Of a stretch of DNA of 64,000 nucleotides, positions 46,344-54,953 are shown in pieces. Origin of the DNA: Sinorhizobium fredii USDA 257 (GTDB lineage Bacteria; Pseudomonadota; Alphaproteobacteria; Rhizobiales; Rhizobiaceae); NCBI RefSeq assembly GCF_000265205.3, contig NC_018000.1, forward strand, positions 3,844,001 to 3,908,000, read 5' to 3'. The position numbers were made by a program, and so were the translations under genes. The notes under the pieces were generated by a model that was not told where the DNA came from, did not search any database, and worked only from the letters and a program-made list of their open reading frames with translations. Positions within the stretch are counted from its first letter, which is position 1. Every line of letters begins with the position of its first letter.

Positions 46344-46527
46344 CTTTGAAAACTCCTGCGTTCGATGTTGGCGCTCGATCCTGCGGCGACCGCGCTCTCC
46401 GCGTGAAAGCGCGATCGATGCCGGTGAGGTGTTCAGAGATCGGTGACACGTTCATTGCTGGTGCGTCACAATGATGAATCTATCGAACTTGACTTGCGGC
46501 TGCCCCAGAGCGATTGCCGCCGCTATA

Positions 46528-46773
46528 GAGCGATTGCTGCTAACACTGCGCCTCCACCAATCGAGCAGGGTTTCGCGGGTCAGCTTCCTGAATGCGGCCG
46601 CGAAGGCAGTCTGGAGGAGCTAAGCGCCGCGGCAATCGAGACGACCGATTCGTCGGTGTCGCGCGGCATCGTCCGGCTGGGGAGCGGGACGATGCGAGAG
46701 CCGGTGCTCTCCTTGAAAGCGCGGCAGAGTTGGAAGCGCGACAGGCCGGCGTCCGAAGCCAGCGCTGCTGGCT
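46528..46773 (-). pseudogene. Degenerate duplicate of the AraC C-terminus
   Basis: The minus strand here reads ALASDAGLSRFQLCRAFKES, then after rearranged codons ends AAFRKLTRETLLDWW in another frame. These align with the C-terminal helix-turn-helix region of the intact AraC gene at 46927-47871, and even the flank GAGCRATTGCTGCTAAC is shared (46528-46544 and 46914-46930). About 35-40 codons of the middle are altered or missing. It is a decayed tandem partial duplication. Confidence 0.8.
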
Positions 46774-46896
46774 GACCGCGGTTATGACGCCCTTCGTGAC
46801 GTGGCTGGTCTTTTAACTGGATGGAAGACCCTGTTTCCGCCGCGAGGTACTCCGAAATCGCTCTTGGAGTGTTGCCAGATGGCTGACTGCCCCTGA
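46765..46896 (+). pseudogene. Possible transposase remnant (IS5-type motif)
   Basis: Plus-strand codons encode LLADRGYDALRDVAGLLTGW followed by LFPPRGTPKS and a TGA at 46894-46896. LADRGYD and the PPR-x-x-PKS pattern resemble the second catalytic block of IS5/IS427-type transposases. Only about 40 codons survive, so the call is tentative. Its position between an AraC fragment and its intact parent suggests an IS took part in the duplication. Confidence 0.4.
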
Positions 46897-46926
46897 GCGA
46901 TTGACGTGACTGAGGAGCAATTGCTG

Positions 46927-47871
46927 CTAACGCGATCGCTGTCGCCATTCGGTCGGGGTCTCGCCGGTCAACTGCCTGAACGCCGCAGCGAAGGCGGTTT
47001 GCGAGGCATAGCCGAGCGCCGCGGCAACCGATGCGACCGACATATCGGGGTCACGCAGCATGTCCATGGCCTGATCAAGCCGGTATTGGCGCAGCCAGGC
47101 ATGCGGCGAAAGCCCGGTGCTTTCCTTGAAGGAACGGCAGAAATGGAAGCGCGACAGGCCGGCATCCGAAGCGAGAGCAGCGAGAGAGAAGTCCGCATCG
47201 CTATCCGAGCGTAAGCGTTCGATGGCGCGGCGCATCACCGTCGGCGACAGCCCACCGACGACTGGCTGGTGGGTGGTTGGCGAGCCGACGTGCGCAAGCA
47301 GGAGGCGCGTGGCAAGCAGCTCTGTCAGCTGTTGCCTGAACAGTGTATCCAGGGGCCCATTTCCGTCCAGGGCATCGACCGCGCCCAAGAGCAATCGGGA
47401 TGTAATGGGGTCGGTATGCGCCGTTCGGTCGAGGAGATCGGTCTGTGTGGCGGTCTCGGCTTCATCCGCGACACGCTTCAGCATTGCGGGAGGAAGATAG
47501 AGCTGAACGACATCAACAGGTTTCGGAATATCCCACCGGGAGCTTGATCCGGCCGGAATGATGACCACAACCCCACGACGAAACGTTCCAGGCGAAACCG
47601 ATCTTCCTGATCGCCGCTCCATACGCTGTACCACGCCGTTGTAAGCCATGATGACGTGATCGCCCATCGGCTCGACGACATCGTGCAATGGGTCATGTTT
47701 CCAGTGGGCGATCCCGCCACCGGAGGGATCCAATGCCATGCGAAATGGAGTGGTCCCGAGCGCGCGGGCCATCTCCGCATCGGCGGCACGCCCCTTTACA
47801 TTCGATGCGTTGCTCTTTTGCGCCGCGGCCGACAGATCTCCCGAATGATCATGCAAGTTGGGCTTGCTCAT
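46927..47871 (-). CDS. AraC-family transcriptional regulator
   Basis: The 314-residue protein has an N-terminal cupin-like sensor region (AraC_N type; GGGIAHWKHDPLHDVVEPMG near residue 50) and two C-terminal helix-turn-helix motifs: FSLAALASDAGLSRFHFCRSF (about residue 225) and MSVASVAAALGYASQTAFAAAF (about 275). ATG 47871 (MSKPNLHDHS) is chosen over a longer frame from 47955. It lies upstream of the copy-1 MBL hydrolase on the same strand and is its likely regulator. Its C-terminal half is duplicated in degenerate form just downstream. Confidence 0.9.
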   Translation of the reverse strand: MSKPNLHDHSGDLSAAAQKSNASNVKGRAADAEMARALGTTPFRMALDPSGGGIAHWKHDPLHDVVEPMGDHVIMAYNGVVQRMERRSGRSVSPGTFRRGVVVIIPAGSSSRWDIPKPVDVVQLYLPPAMLKRVADEAETATQTDLLDRTAHTDPITSRLLLGAVDALDGNGPLDTLFRQQLTELLATRLLLAHVGSPTTHQPVVGGLSPTVMRRAIERLRSDSDADFSLAALASDAGLSRFHFCRSFKESTGLSPHAWLRQYRLDQAMDMLRDPDMSVASVAAALGYASQTAFAAAFRQLTGETPTEWRQRSR

Positions 47872-48106
47872 GACTGGTGCTTGCCTGGGCTCGTGACTGC
47901 TGGAGATGCAGAGGGGTTTGGCCGCAACTATGACGACAGGCACCGCCCGTGTCAACGCGACTAAAACTCGACTGTTGGCGCGCCCGGGACGAAGGGAGGA
48001 CCACGGCGGCTAAGACGCCGTCGTTTCTACTGCTGAAGAGGCAGTGCTTGAATTCACCGATCTTTATACAGGCAGGTCGCATTCCGAAACGCCTCACGGT
48101 CGCGAC

Positions 48107-49026
48107 TTACATTACTGCGATCGCTTTCGCTGCTTCAGCGACGAAGTCGCAGAACAGTCTCACCCGCAAGGGCGGGGTGCGCCCGAAAGCGTGTAGAGCA
48201 TTGAAGGGAACCTTGGGAAGGGAGATCCGTGGCGCGAGGTCTACAAGCGTGCCGGACTTCAATTCTGCTGCCACCAGGCATCGTAAAAGGTAAGCCGCAC
48301 CAAGTCCGCTTTGCGCTGCCTGGATCATCGCAAATCCCGAGTCGCAGTCGACGCGGCCGGAGGGGGCAAAGCTGGTTCCATCGCCAAGCGCACCGGCGCC
48401 ACCATGCCATCCAATGCGAACCGAGCGAAGGGCAAGCCTGCGAGCGCTTCTGCGGACGTCTGACTGCCCCACCTGCGGAAAAAGGGCGGCGATGCAACCA
48501 CGACCATTGGCAGATCTGCCAGGTGGCGTACCATCAAGTCGCCCTGCGCGGGATAGCCCACGCGCAACACGACGTCGTAGTCCTCTTTGACCAGATTCAC
48601 GAACCGATCTGTCAGTCCGACGTCGAGATGCAGATCGGGATAAGCAGTCGCAAAATCGGTAAACATGGCGGGTAGCAGCAGCGGCGCCAGTTCACCCGGC
48701 ATGCTGACCCGCAGCCGCCCTGCCGGCCCGGCCCGCGACATGATCACCTCGTCGCTCGAATCGAGGTCCCGCAAAAGCGGCGCAACACGTTCGAAAAAGA
48801 CCTGACCGTCCTGGGTGAGGGTCAGCGCGCGTGTGGAGCGGAGAAAGAGGCGCGTTCCGATTTTCTTTTCCAGCCGCGCCACACTTTTGGAAATCGCAGA
48901 TGGCGTCGTATTCAAGTCGCGCGCGGCAGCGCTGAAGGTGCCGGCCTCTACAGTCCGCACAAATGCCATCAGTCCTGACGTCTCGCCCAGCAGATTTGGC
49001 ACTTGCACCTCCGGGGCACAAATCAT
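48107..49026 (-). pseudogene. Frameshifted LysR-family regulator
   Basis: From 49026 the frame encodes the LysR helix-turn-helix (FVRTVEAGTFSAAARDLNTT, TPSAISKSVARLEKKIGTRL) and most of the effector domain up to LDGMVAPVRL, then breaks at about 48384. Restoring one G joins it to GDGTSFAPSGRVDCDSGFAM and AQSGLGAAYLL, ending at 48107. Without it the product stops at 233 residues plus junk. It is divergent from an SDR gene (49099), a typical LysR arrangement. The DNA-binding half would still be made. Confidence 0.82.
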
Positions 49027-49098
49027 GTGCCCGACATCGATCTAACAGCTCACGGCGCCGGCGTTTATCTCAAAGGTCAACGGAAATGGAGTTAAGCG

Positions 49099-49848
49099 AT
49101 GCAGCACTTGAAAGACAAGGTCGCCGTCATCACGGGTGGCAACAGCGGCATAGGCAAGGCGACCGCGCAGCTGTTTGCGGAAGAAGGAGCGCAGGTCATC
49201 ATCACTGGTCGGCGGCAGGACGTTGTCGATGAGGCAGTGGGCGAAATCGGCCATGGCGCGATTGGCATCGTTGGCGACGTCGCTGACATCGCGCATCATC
49301 GAACTCTCGCAGAGACAGTCAAGAACCGCTTTGGCGGCCTGGACATCTACATGGCCAATGCCGCAATCATTAATCTCACAGCTTCCGGCAACATCACGCC
49401 GGAAGAGTACGACCGGCACTTTGCCATCAACACGCGTGGGGTGTTCTTCGGCGTGCAGACGATCGAGCCACTGATCCGCGATGGCGGCAGCATCATCATC
49501 ACGAGTTCACTGGCCGCGACGAAAGTCCTTCCGGATCATACCGTCTATGCCGGTACAAAGGCAGCAGTCGCAGCATTCGCCAAGAACTGGACGATGGAGT
49601 TCAAGGCGCGGCGGATTCGCGTCAACATCCTGAGCCCAGGACCGGTCGACACCGCCATCTTGGGCAAGCTCGGTGTTTCGGAGGCCGAGCGTCCGGCATT
49701 CGAACAGCACATGGCGTCACTCATTCCGGCAGGGCGGCTGGGCCGGCCTGAAGAACTCGCGCGGGCGGCTCTTTTCCTCGCCTCCAAGGCAGGTAGTTTC
49801 GTCAATGGCATCGAGTTGCATGTCGACGGCGGCATGACGTTGGCTTGA
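49099..49848 (+). CDS. SDR-family oxidoreductase
   Basis: The 249-residue classical SDR has VITGGNSGIGKATAQLF at residues 10-26, NAAIINLTASG in place of the NAG motif (NAA), the catalytic Ser in SIIITSSLAATKV, and YAGTKAAV (Tyr-xxx-Lys) near residue 151, ending with VNGIELHVDGGMTLA. AATGGAGTTAAGCG precedes the ATG. It diverges from the broken LysR gene, with 72 bases between the starts, which probably once regulated it. Substrate unknown. Confidence 0.9.
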   Translation: MQHLKDKVAVITGGNSGIGKATAQLFAEEGAQVIITGRRQDVVDEAVGEIGHGAIGIVGDVADIAHHRTLAETVKNRFGGLDIYMANAAIINLTASGNITPEEYDRHFAINTRGVFFGVQTIEPLIRDGGSIIITSSLAATKVLPDHTVYAGTKAAVAAFAKNWTMEFKARRIRVNILSPGPVDTAILGKLGVSEAERPAFEQHMASLIPAGRLGRPEELARAALFLASKAGSFVNGIELHVDGGMTLA

Positions 49849-50857
49849 AACGCCCGCGCCATTTCCTGTTTGCTGCCTGCAGAAAGGGTTTTCCGGAGCT
49901 TGTTCAGGTCGAGGTGGGCGCCCCCCGCTTCCTTCACCCTCGCGCTTGAACCGGCCATCTTGCGAGCGGTAATTGCTTTGGGGTTCACTTAAAGCAACGC
50001 CCGCTAACTCGCCATACTATCTGGCCCGTGGTTTCAAGCTGATCGAGAGCAAGGACTGAACGTGTTTCGATCCAGCGATGCGTCCGTCAACGCCCCAAGA
50101 CCGGAACTTCGGGGTGCTGTCGGCAAATGGCCGCTTCGGGTGAAGGTTTTTCGATGCGGGCCGTGACACGACGGTCGCGGCTGGGCCTGTGTCGGCCCGC
50201 GTTGAAAAACCTCCCAAGGAGGAGGCCGCGGGGCTGGGTGGAGCGCCTATGGGGGAAGCGTCCGGCTGCGGTTCTTCAAGGTGGCTATCGGTGGCAGCGT
50301 CGGCTGCAAAAGGATAGCCCCGAAGCTTGCAATGACATGATCGGGATCGGGGGCACAGATCTTTCGCCGGTTCGCTTCGGCGATTTTGCGGTGTGCTGGG
50401 TTGCCTGAGGCAGACCGGCGCCACCGCGCAACGCATCGCAGATCCGGGCCGGTCTTGGCTGATGTGACAGGCATTTCGTCATGCGCGTCCTTTCGGGGTG
50501 GCGCGCGGCATTTGGGTTGCTGGCCACGGCGGACGATCTCGACATGCGCATCGGACCGCCGCAAAGGGCGCCAGTGCCGCGCGAGCGGCTTCGTCCTTGG
50601 GTCGAATCTTCCGGTTCGATAGCGACAGGATGTAGACATGCATGCGGAATTGTAGCGAGCGCCGTAGCGACCGGACACTCTTGAGCTTGCCCTCTAGGCG
50701 AACATACCGGTCGAAGATTGAGCGGAAAACGCGCCAGACCCCCGAGAGAGACCAAACACCGTTCTACTTGAGAAAGCCGCGCAATTTTATGTTGTGGCAA
50801 ATGAAAAATCTGATTTACTGCCACTTCGCTGCTTGGCTTTACAGGGGGATATTGCCG
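49849..50857. other. Gene-poor region of about 1 kb
   Basis: No gene can be supported in this stretch. On the minus strand, codons 49988 to about 49850 read MNPKAITARKMAGSSARVKE and LDLNKLRKTLSAGSKQEMAR, protein-like but running into the SDR gene without a stop, perhaps a truncated gene. A second protein-like tail (GGFSTRADTGPAATVVSRPA) ends at 50017. A large inverted repeat lies at 50144-50212. The promoter of the L,D-transpeptidase operon should be near its right end. Confidence 0.5.
50144..50212. repeat. Large inverted repeat / hairpin
   Basis: AGGTTTTTC...CGGGCCG (50144-50163) pairs with CGGCCCG...GAAAAACCT (50193-50212). There are 16 matched base pairs with a short internal mismatch, around a 29-base loop. 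It lies in a gene-free stretch. It could be a terminator-like structure, an IS end or a remnant of an element. No T tract follows. Confidence 0.55.
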
Positions 50858-51532
50858 ATGGGGTGGATGCGCAGGGATATTGTGCTTGGTGGTTTAGCGT
50901 CACTTGGCACCGTGGTGGTCCAGAAACCCACATTCGCAGCGGCGTCTTCCTATTTTTCCGGCACCGCCGTCGACAATGGCGTAACGTTCCGAAGCACCAA
51001 CTTTGCCAAGATAGATAAGAAGTGGCGCCGCCAGGTTGTCAAATACTTCAGCAGCGAGCCGATTGGCACCATCGTTGTCGATACCAGGCACCATTTTCTC
51101 TACCTGATCATGGAAAACAAGACTGCCATCCGCTATGGCGTCGGTGTCGGGCGCGAGGGCTTCAAATGGTATGGCCGCGCCACGATCGACCAGAAATCGC
51201 TCTGGCCACGCTGGACGCCACCGCCGGAGATGCGTGAGCGCCACCCGGAACTGCCTGAATCGGTCGCGGGAGGTTCGCCAAAGAACCCGCTTGGCCCGCG
51301 CGCCATGTACCTGCTTCGCGATGGTGTCGATACCGGCTATCGCTTACACGGTACGCTGGAGCCGGGCAGCATCGGTAAGGATGCCTCCAGCGGTTGCATC
51401 CGCATGTTCAACGAAGATGCAATCGACCTTTATCAGCGTTGCCCCATCGGCACCGCGGTGCAAGTACTGCCGCACATCGCCGACCAGGCTGAAAGTGCCG
51501 CTCAGGTCAGCCAAGCAACCTCGGTTAAATGA
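50858..51532 (+). CDS. L,D-transpeptidase (YkuD family)
   Basis: L,D-transpeptidases form 3-3 peptidoglycan cross-links or attach proteins to peptidoglycan in the periplasm. The 224-residue protein has an N-terminal export signal (MGWMRRDIVLGGLASLGTVV; the twin Arg suggests Tat), the YkuD domain starting GTIVVDTRHHFLYLI, and the catalytic HGTLEPGSIGKDASSGCIRM with its cysteine near residue 184. ATG 50858 has AGGGGGAT eight bases upstream; longer upstream frames are not conserved. Its stop overlaps the start of the OmpA-like lipoprotein gene, so the two are coupled and probably act on the envelope together. Confidence 0.9.
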   Translation: MGWMRRDIVLGGLASLGTVVVQKPTFAAASSYFSGTAVDNGVTFRSTNFAKIDKKWRRQVVKYFSSEPIGTIVVDTRHHFLYLIMENKTAIRYGVGVGREGFKWYGRATIDQKSLWPRWTPPPEMRERHPELPESVAGGSPKNPLGPRAMYLLRDGVDTGYRLHGTLEPGSIGKDASSGCIRMFNEDAIDLYQRCPIGTAVQVLPHIADQAESAAQVSQATSVK

Positions 51533-52083
51533 GGAATATCACCCTGATGTCTGCTTTGACCGGATATACGCGGCTGCTTGCCGCCGCGGCCATGCTCCTG
51601 ACGCTCGCCGCCTGCAACACCACTGAAATCGCCGCTTTGGAAGAGCCGGGCGCGGCGCCGATGACCGGACATACCAACGATCCTGCGCCCGGTTTCGAAA
51701 ATGTCGTGGCCGGCAGCGAAGAGGACTTCATCCTGAATGTGGGCCGACGGACCTACTTCACTAAGGACTCGGCCACGCTCGATTCGGTCGCCATGGCAAC
51801 ATTGGATAAGCAGGCCATTTGGCTCAACAGCAACCCGCGTTGGCTGATCAAGCTGCAGGGATTTGCCGACGATTCCGGGTCCGCGTCAGACATGGCAACG
51901 CTGTCGCAGAAACGCGCCGATGCGGCAATGGCCTATCTCGTCTCGAAGGGCGTGGACGCCAACCGCATGTGGGCCAAGGGTTACGGCAACGACCGCGAGG
52001 TCCGTGATTGCACGGACCGCTCCTGCATGGTGCAGAACCGGCGCGTCGTCTCCAACCTGCGCACCGAGTCCGACTCACTCTGA
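51529..52083 (+). CDS. OmpA/Pal-like peptidoglycan-binding lipoprotein
   Basis: The 184-residue protein has a lipoprotein signal with lipobox LAAC (cysteine near residue 29) and an OmpA-like C-terminal domain: YFTKDSATLDSVAMATLDKQ, LQGFADDSGSASDMATLSQKRADA and GVDANRMWAKGYGNDREV. The TDAR/GH-type peptidoglycan contacts are modified (FADDSGS for the usual GHTDxxGt), so diaminopimelate binding may differ. Its ATG overlaps the L,D-transpeptidase stop (ATGA). It probably anchors the outer membrane to the wall. Two cysteines near the end (DCTDRSC) could form a disulfide. Confidence 0.87.
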   Translation: MRNITLMSALTGYTRLLAAAAMLLTLAACNTTEIAALEEPGAAPMTGHTNDPAPGFENVVAGSEEDFILNVGRRTYFTKDSATLDSVAMATLDKQAIWLNSNPRWLIKLQGFADDSGSASDMATLSQKRADAAMAYLVSKGVDANRMWAKGYGNDREVRDCTDRSCMVQNRRVVSNLRTESDSL

Positions 52084-52428
52084 TCGCAGGTTGCCTTGCG
52101 GATAGATCTATCTTGCCTCGCATCAAACCCCGTCAGCGAAATGCGTGCAAATGCATGTCGATAGCGGGTTAACCGCCGCCTGTCCGCTAAGGCCCATTTG
52201 AGACCTTCAGCGCCTTCACCGCAGATGTCCGCATTGGTCGATCCTTCCGGTTCCCATGCCGCGTCAAGGGAGGGTGGAAGAAGGTCATTCGTCTCGCTCA
52301 CCGGAATGAGCAGGGTGCGCCAATTGCGGTCATTGCAAGAGGAGGGGCACGCTGGACGAAGAAGATCGAAAAGCTCCGTCCCGAGCCAGTTTTCCGAAGC
52401 GACATTCATCCGACGTGCCAATGGGCCA
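52084..52428. other. Intergenic region without recognisable gene
   Basis: These 345 bases separate the OmpA-like gene (+) from the broken SDR (-), which converge. The minus strand has a protein-like stretch (LIPVSETNDLLPPSLDAAW) but no start, stop or family that I can support. No terminator hairpin is obvious. Confidence 0.5.
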
Positions 52429-53198
52429 CTATTGGGCGGTGTAGCCACCATCGACCGGCAAGGCATGTCCGACGATGAAGCTCGCCGCGTCGCTGCAAAG
52501 CCAGAGAACGGCGTCGGCGATCTCCTCAGCTTTGCCAAGCCTGCCGATGGGAACGACCTGCATCAATGCATCCATCGCTTCCGGCTGGGTCTCGAGCATT
52601 CCGGTCACCATCGGCGTCTCTATGATGCCTGGGCAGACCGCGTTGACCCGTATTCCCTTGGCGGCGTATTCGAGCCCGGCACTCTTGGTCAAACCGACTA
52701 CGCCATGTTTCGAGGCATGGTAGATGCCGCGTTCCCCGATGCCGACCAAGCCGCCGAGCGAGGAGTTGTTCACAATTGCTCCGGAACCCTGCTTGCGCAT
52801 CTGCAGCAGCTCGTACTTCATGCAGTCCAAACGCCGCGCAGGTTGACGCCCATGACGAAGTCGTAATCCTTGGGGTCCGCGTCGGCGGTCTCGGCGACGG
52901 GGCTTTGGACTCCGGCGTTGTTGAAAGCGGCGTCGAGCCGGCCAAACTCCGAGACCGTCTTCTCGACCATGGCAGCAACGTGCTCCATGTCGGCGACGTC
53001 GCACTGGATCGCGATCGCGCGATGCCCGGCGGAAGTCAGGTTGTCCGCCGCGGCGCGCGCCGCGGTCTCATTGACGTCGGCCAGAGCGACCGCCGCGCCG
53101 GCTTTCGCGAAGGCGTTCGCGGTCACCAGACCCATGCCGGACGCGGCACCCGTGACGAGAGCGACTTTATTTTTGAAAGAGATGTTCATGGCATTCAC
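52429..53198 (-). pseudogene. Frameshifted SDR dehydrogenase
   Basis: From ATG 53198 the frame encodes a classical SDR start (VALVTGAASGMGLVTANAFA, FNNAGVQSP) and runs to VNLRGVWTA followed by a stop. One missing base at about 52824 (GGACTGC, where GGACCTGC would restore the frame) separates it from CMKYELLQMRKQGSGAIVNN and the YHASK catalytic motif, ending VDGGYTAQ at 52429. The two halves make a complete ~256-residue SDR of the glucose-dehydrogenase-like type. Either recently inactivated or a sequence error. Confidence 0.82.
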
Positions 53199-53233
53199 TC
53201 GTTGTTGCGTTGGAGAGTTTGTAATGTCGTCCG

Positions 53234-53546
53234 CTAGAGCTTGGGCGACAGCTTGATGAGATGATCGTCCGATGGACCTTCACCTCGTGGCGATCGGTTC
53301 GTCGTGATGGCGTAGAGGTCGTCGCCGACGGAGAGCACGTCCCTAAACCGATCGCCGGACGCATCGATCGGCTTTAGATCGTTTCGGTCGCTCGTCGAGA
53401 GAAGCTCGTCCCCTCTGAATGCGATACCCGAGGGTGCCCAGGTGTCGTTGTCGGAATGAAGGTGTGCGGTCTCCATTCCCTCTTGTCGGTCGTCGCCGTC
53501 GATCAGCGTCCAGCCGAAGTTCAGGCCCGGCTGGAACGCCGACTGC
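53234..53546 (-). pseudogene. 3' fragment of a PQQ-type sugar dehydrogenase
   Basis: The last ~100 codons before the TAG at 53234 read PGLNFGWTLIDGDDRQEGME, WAPSGIAFRGDELLS and DRFRDVLSVGDDLYAITTN. This matches the C-terminal blades of the glucose/sorbosone (GSDH, beta-propeller) dehydrogenase family. The frame upstream of about 53546 changes into antisense of the next hydrolase gene, so the 5' part of the gene is gone. Export and catalytic residues are lost. Confidence 0.7.
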
Positions 53547-53549
53547 CTA

Positions 53550-54644
53550 CTAGGCTGGGAGGTGCCGGTCGAAAAAGGACTCAAGCTTGTCCCAGGGGAT
53601 GAGGTCGGCCTTATCGTAAAGGTCAACGTGACCCGCGCCCGGAACGATGAATAGCTCCTTCGGCCCGGCCGCCTTCGCAATCGCCTGCTCGCTGAAGAAA
53701 CGCGAATGGGCATTCGCGCCTGCGATCAGTAATACGGGCCGGGGCGAGACCATGTCGAGATGGTCGAACGGCCGGAAGTGCAGGTAAGAAGGGTCTCCGG
53801 AAATGGTCATCGCGGTTGTCGCGCGCGGATGAGCGCCACGGGGCGTCCGGTAGTAGTCGAAGAACTCCCGCGTGATCGCATCCGTCTCAGGCGTCAAGGT
53901 TTCAGGCAACGCGCCATATTGCTTCTGTGCGCCTGCGGCCTCTGCCCAGCGCTGCTCGCCCATTATGGTGAGCATGTCGATCCGGGCGTCGGCCTTCATT
54001 TCTTCGCCCTTCCATGCCCATTTCGCGCCGCCCATGTCGTACATGCTCACCGTTGCGACCGCCTTCATGCGAGGATCGATCTGTGCGGCGGCAAGTGCGA
54101 AAGCGCCACTTGCGCAAACGCCGATGATGCCGATGCGATTCCGGTCGACACGCGGGTCAAGACCAAGGAAGTCGACGCCTGCGCTGAAGTCTTCGACAAC
54201 GGCCTCCGGCGAGGAGATGAAGTGAGGCTGGCCTCCGCTTTCGCCATTGTACGAGGCATCGTGTGCGATGGTGATGAAGCCGCGTTCCGCCATCGTCTGG
54301 GCGTAGAACCCGGAAGTCTGCTCTTTAACACCGCCATAGGGATGGCCGACTATCAGCGCGGGATGGCGTTGCGAGGCATTGATGTTCTTCGGGACATACA
54401 TGTCCGCAACGAGATTGATGCCGAGGCGGTTAACGTACGATACCTTCTGATGCTGCACGCGATCGCTTTGCGCGAAGGTCTTGTCCCACGTTCCGGCATA
54501 TTGTGCGAACGCGGGGCTGCCCGCGAGCGACATTACGCCTGCAGCGGCAGCGCCGGCCCCTGTCAGTTTCAGAAGATCGCGCCGACCAATACCGATCGTT
54601 TCCTGTCCGTCGGTTGATCCAATGGGTCCATTTTCCATAGCCAT
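53550..54644 (-). CDS. Tat-exported alpha/beta hydrolase
   Basis: The 364-residue protein has a twin-arginine signal (GRRDLLKLTGAGAAAAGVMS, residues 20-39, cleavage near SPAFAQ). The hydrolase domain shows VGHPYGGVKEQTSG, the nucleophile region GIIGVCASGAFALAAA (Cys-Ala-Ser-Gly, with Ser as likely nucleophile) and VPGAGHVDLYDK with the catalytic His. It resembles DeoR-linked or dienelactone-type hydrolases and YcjY-like proteins. A divergently transcribed LysR gene (54954) is the likely regulator. Its 3' end abuts the dehydrogenase fragment. Confidence 0.87.
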   Translation of the reverse strand: MAMENGPIGSTDGQETIGIGRRDLLKLTGAGAAAAGVMSLAGSPAFAQYAGTWDKTFAQSDRVQHQKVSYVNRLGINLVADMYVPKNINASQRHPALIVGHPYGGVKEQTSGFYAQTMAERGFITIAHDASYNGESGGQPHFISSPEAVVEDFSAGVDFLGLDPRVDRNRIGIIGVCASGAFALAAAQIDPRMKAVATVSMYDMGGAKWAWKGEEMKADARIDMLTIMGEQRWAEAAGAQKQYGALPETLTPETDAITREFFDYYRTPRGAHPRATTAMTISGDPSYLHFRPFDHLDMVSPRPVLLIAGANAHSRFFSEQAIAKAAGPKELFIVPGAGHVDLYDKADLIPWDKLESFFDRHLPA

Positions 54645-54953
54645 TCTCCGTTGCCGTCTGATTGGTTCCAGGAGGAATATAGGCCGCCTGGACCTGACTG
54701 ATTATCGTCTGCGATCTGCAAGCGCTTATGTACCGTGCGCATAATTCGATGACATGGAGACGCCACCCTCCGTGGCTTTGAAAGCATCGCGAACGTGCAG
54801 AAAATACGCTGGTTCACGTGCTTAACGACCGTCCATAATGCATCCTCGGCAACCTCAATTCGGATCAATTTATTCTTGAGGAGCAATAATCGGTAATGAT
54901 GTTGCGCGTTGCAGCCAGTATGTTTCGACGATCACGTGGATAGGAGCGGATGG
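54645..54953. other. Divergent promoter region between hydrolase and LysR genes
   Basis: No gene is seen in these 309 bases. It should contain the promoters of both genes and LysR-type operator sites (T-N11-A dyads). I could not single out one site with confidence. Confidence 0.5.
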
